Below, in pieces: positions 6,752-7,846 of a stretch of DNA of 7,846 nucleotides (position 1 is its first letter; every line of letters begins with the position of its first letter). The position numbers were made by a program, and so were the translations under genes. Where the stretch lies: positions 1 through 7,846 of the forward strand of contig JAUVQL010000039.1 of the NCBI GenBank assembly GCA_030598165.1, in the 5' to 3' direction. The DNA is from Acidobacteriota bacterium (lineage in GTDB: Bacteria > Acidobacteriota > Vicinamibacteria > Marinacidobacterales > SMYC01). The notes beneath the pieces were generated by a model. It had not been told where the DNA came from. It made no database searches and was given only the letters and a program-made list of their open reading frames with translations.

Positions 6752-6785
6752 AAGGAGAAAGGAGCCCAATGCCTCCTTTCTCCTT
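6752..6785 (+). terminator. Probable terminator after the editing-hydrolase gene
   Basis: AAGGAGAAAGGAG (6752-6764) is perfectly inverted at 6773-6785, giving a 13-bp stem with an 8-base loop, one base after the stop codon. The downstream sequence ACTTGTGTT is only moderately T-rich, so termination may be inefficient or partly bidirectional. An extra copy of AGGAGAAAG at 6732-6740, inside the coding end, could compete for pairing with the right arm. Confidence 0.6.
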
Positions 6786-6813
6786 ACTTGTGTTAGCATC
6801 AATTCATTAAAAT

Positions 6814-6889
6814 GGGCGGCTAGCTCAGATGGGAGAGCGCGGCGTTCGCAACGCCGAGGTCGCCGGTTCGATCCCGGTGTCGTCCACCA
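6814..6889 (+). tRNA. tRNA-Ala (anticodon CGC)
   Basis: This 76-base gene folds as a full cloverleaf. The acceptor is GGGCGGC/GTCGTCC with two G-U pairs. The D stem is GCTC/GAGC, the anticodon stem CGGCG/CGCCG, and the T arm GCCGG-TTCGATC-CCGGT. The anticodon loop TTCGCAA (6845-6851) gives anticodon CGC (6847-6849), reading GCG alanine codons. The third acceptor pair is G-U, the classic alanine identity element. CCA is encoded (6887-6889). It lies just downstream of the alanyl-tRNA editing gene. No clear promoter fits in the short gap, so it may be co-transcribed past the leaky terminator or use an unrecognised promoter. Confidence 0.96.
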
Positions 6890-6891
6890 AA

Positions 6892-6912
6892 ATTTCGACC
6901 TCCGGTCGAAAT
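6892..6912 (+). other. Hairpin immediately after the tRNA gene
   Basis: ATTTCGACC (6892-6900) and GGTCGAAAT (6904-6912) are perfect inverted copies around a TCC loop, starting 3 bases after the encoded CCA. It could help define the tRNA 3' end for RNase processing or act as a weak terminator. The following CTTGTCCGCC is not a U tract. No gene-like signal is seen between it and 6958. Confidence 0.5.
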
Positions 6913-6957
6913 CTTGTCCGCCGTAGTTTGATAAGTTTTTTGTCGCGGGTTCAGATA

Positions 6958-7221
6958 ATGGGAAATTTTCTAGGCGGAAGCGCCTTTGCCATGGCAACCC
7001 AGATTGCCGGCGGATACATGCTCGTAACTAGCATGACGCTCCGAAGACTCAGCCGCCAGGAGCTCAATCAGCTCAAGCACGAGCTCAATAAAGTTATGAC
7101 CGACGAACGTGGTCGGCAGCCCTCGCAGGACGACACCCAAGCACTACAAGGAAGAAACCGAAAGATCAGCCGTATCAACAACGCTCTCCAAGTCATTCAG
7201 GCTCGCATCGCTGGAAGGTAG
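6958..7221 (+). CDS. Small hypothetical protein with hydrophobic N-terminus
   Basis: I do not recognise this 87-residue protein. Residues 4-26 are small and hydrophobic (FLGGSAFAMATQIAGGYMLV), which could be a membrane segment or a glycine-rich helix. From residue 28 it becomes strongly charged and helical (RRLSRQELNQLKHELNKV), followed by a polar linker at about 49-65 and a second basic amphipathic helix (66-84), suggesting a coiled-coil pair. The open frame extends upstream through the tRNA gene, so the first sensible start is the ATG at 6958, preceded only by a weak GGGTT. It could be a small membrane-tethered or scaffold-like protein; no function is assigned. Whether it is real depends on homologues. 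Confidence 0.6.
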   Translation: MGNFLGGSAFAMATQIAGGYMLVTSMTLRRLSRQELNQLKHELNKVMTDERGRQPSQDDTQALQGRNRKISRINNALQVIQARIAGR

Positions 7222-7231
7222 TGGTAGGCTG

Positions 7232-7248
7232 GCCAGGCTGTGCCTGGC
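7232..7248 (+). repeat. Short perfect hairpin between the small gene and lolA
   Basis: GCCAGGC (7232-7238) and GCCTGGC (7242-7248) form a 7-bp GC-rich stem around TGT, 10 bases after the upstream stop codon. No T-run follows, so it is at best a weak or Rho-assisted terminator. Confidence 0.45.
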
Positions 7249-7275
7249 ACAAGCATTTCGGGCACAAGCATTTCG
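7246..7275 (+). repeat. Perfect 15-bp tandem duplication
   Basis: GGCACAAGCATTTCG occurs twice back to back (7246-7260 and 7261-7275) with no mismatch. It sits in the 96-bp spacer before lolA, and the first copy overlaps the 3' arm of the preceding hairpin. An exact duplication of this length suggests a recent slippage event. Confidence 0.85.
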
Positions 7276-7280
7276 AAGTA

Positions 7281-7309
7281 GCCTGAAAGTCCCCAGTTGT
7301 CATTCAGGC
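7281..7309 (+). repeat. Inverted repeat just upstream of lolA
   Basis: GCCTGAA (7281-7287) is inverted as TTCAGGC (7303-7309), enclosing 15 bases and ending 8 bases before the ATG at 7318. In RNA it would fold over the weak AGG ribosome binding site (7306-7308), so it could limit lolA translation; as DNA it could be an operator. Both roles are inference. Confidence 0.4.
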
Positions 7310-7317
7310 GTAGTACA

Positions 7318-7846
7318 ATGGGACTCATAATGTGGTACGTGCTCATATCGGTGGTTTTTGCGGGATTCGCTACCTCCACTCAGTCTGCCCTGTCCACCGA
7401 CGAGCTCGTCCGCCGCATCCAGACACACCTTGATGAGGTCCACGATTTCGAAGCTCGTTTCAGGCAACGTTACCATCGTCAGCTGTTGGGAAAGGTCATC
7501 GAAGAAAGCGGTGTCGTTTCAATCAAGAAGCCGGGACGTATGCGCTGGGACTACCTGAGTCCCGAGCCAAAGCTCTTCTTGACGAACGGATCGAAAACGT
7601 ATTTTTATCTACCCGAGGAAAAGCAAGTCTTCGTGAACCACTCCCCCGGAGGAGCCCTCGGAATGAGCCCCGATTCTCCTCTGTCCCTCCTTGCCGGCCA
7701 AAGCCGGCTCAAGGATACCTTCACCGTTGAGCACACGAGCTCCGAGCCCCTTCGCGGAGGGATGGTTTTGCGTCTTGTGCCCCATCGCCGCTATGAAGAC
7801 ATCGAGAAGATCGAGCTCGAGGTCGAACCAAGCTCAGGAAGATTCC
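7318..7846 (+). CDS. lolA: Outer-membrane lipoprotein carrier protein LolA (3' end cut by window)
   Basis: LolA is a periplasmic chaperone that takes lipoproteins from the LolCDE transporter and carries them to the outer membrane. About 176 codons are visible, with no stop before the edge. A hydrophobic signal (about 3-18) leads to a likely cleavage near Ala24, followed by STDELVRRIQTHLDEV. Hallmark LolA strands follow: HDFEARFRQ, GVVSIKKPGRMRWDYLSPEPK, LFLTNGSKTYFYLPEEKQVFV, and a later SPLSLLAG stretch. Three in-frame starts are possible: TTG 7297, ATG 7318 and ATG 7330. I chose 7318 for its AGG at 7306-7308. TTG 7297 would add an Arg-Arg n-region that the other two lack. The family call is firm; the start is not. 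Confidence 0.9.
   Translation, partial: MGLIMWYVLISVVFAGFATSTQSALSTDELVRRIQTHLDEVHDFEARFRQRYHRQLLGKVIEESGVVSIKKPGRMRWDYLSPEPKLFLTNGSKTYFYLPEEKQVFVNHSPGGALGMSPDSPLSLLAGQSRLKDTFTVEHTSSEPLRGGMVLRLVPHRRYEDIEKIELEVEPSSGRF

Noticed and set aside
6829..6957. Upstream extension of the 6958-7221 gene through the tRNA
   Set aside because: The extension reads the tRNA-Ala gene as protein (the NAEVAGSIPVSST-type string is a known tRNA artefact), so the coding start was moved to the ATG at 6958.
6719..6997. Minus-strand open frame of 92 codons
   Set aside because: It is antisense to the tRNA and to the end of the editing gene. Its TPGSNRRP-type string is the usual translation of an antisense tRNA.

Overview
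This window looks like ordinary chromosomal DNA from a Gram-negative, free-living bacterium. A LolA-type lipoprotein carrier implies an outer membrane, and pilM/pilN imply type IV pili. Base composition is moderately GC-rich. The pilM-pilN neighbourhood, a short (200-residue) EF-Ts and a stand-alone AlaX-type editing enzyme together suggest a deep-branching lineage such as Nitrospirota, NC10 or a deltaproteobacterial relative. That placement is inference from gene content; I cannot fix the phylum by eye.

Layout. Bases 1-1275 (minus strand) hold the start of a type IV pilus assembly operon: pilM, then pilN overlapping it by 4 nt and running off the left edge. Bases 1276-1628 are a divergent control region. 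It has an exact TTGACA hexamer on each strand and a strong 13-bp hairpin at the predicted 5' end of the plus-strand transcript. Bases 1629-5491 carry a translation block: rplM (L13), rpsI (S9), rpsB (S2), tsf (EF-Ts), pyrH (UMP kinase) and frr (ribosome recycling factor). A 229-bp repeat-filled spacer splits the block between tsf and pyrH. Bases 5536-6750 encode a 404-residue alanyl-tRNA editing hydrolase, followed by a perfect 13-bp inverted repeat that probably acts as a terminator. Next come tRNA-Ala(CGC) at 6814-6889, a small unrecognised protein with a hydrophobic N-terminus (6958-7221), a short repeat-rich spacer, and the first two thirds or more of lolA, cut by the right edge.

How the genes fit together. 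Five of the plus-strand genes act directly in protein synthesis: two 50S/30S proteins co-encoded in the classic L13-S9 pair, S2, the EF-Tu exchange factor, and the factor that splits post-termination ribosomes. UMP kinase supplies UDP/UTP and is a usual partner of this cluster. The editing enzyme clears Ser or Gly wrongly attached to tRNA-Ala, and a tRNA-Ala gene follows it within 65 bp.

I found no undescribed defence, mobile or biosynthetic system. The points most worth a second look are the rplM leader hairpin, the two different repeat types between tsf and pyrH, the editing-enzyme/tRNA-Ala adjacency, the frequent non-AUG starts, and start-site questions for rpsB and lolA.
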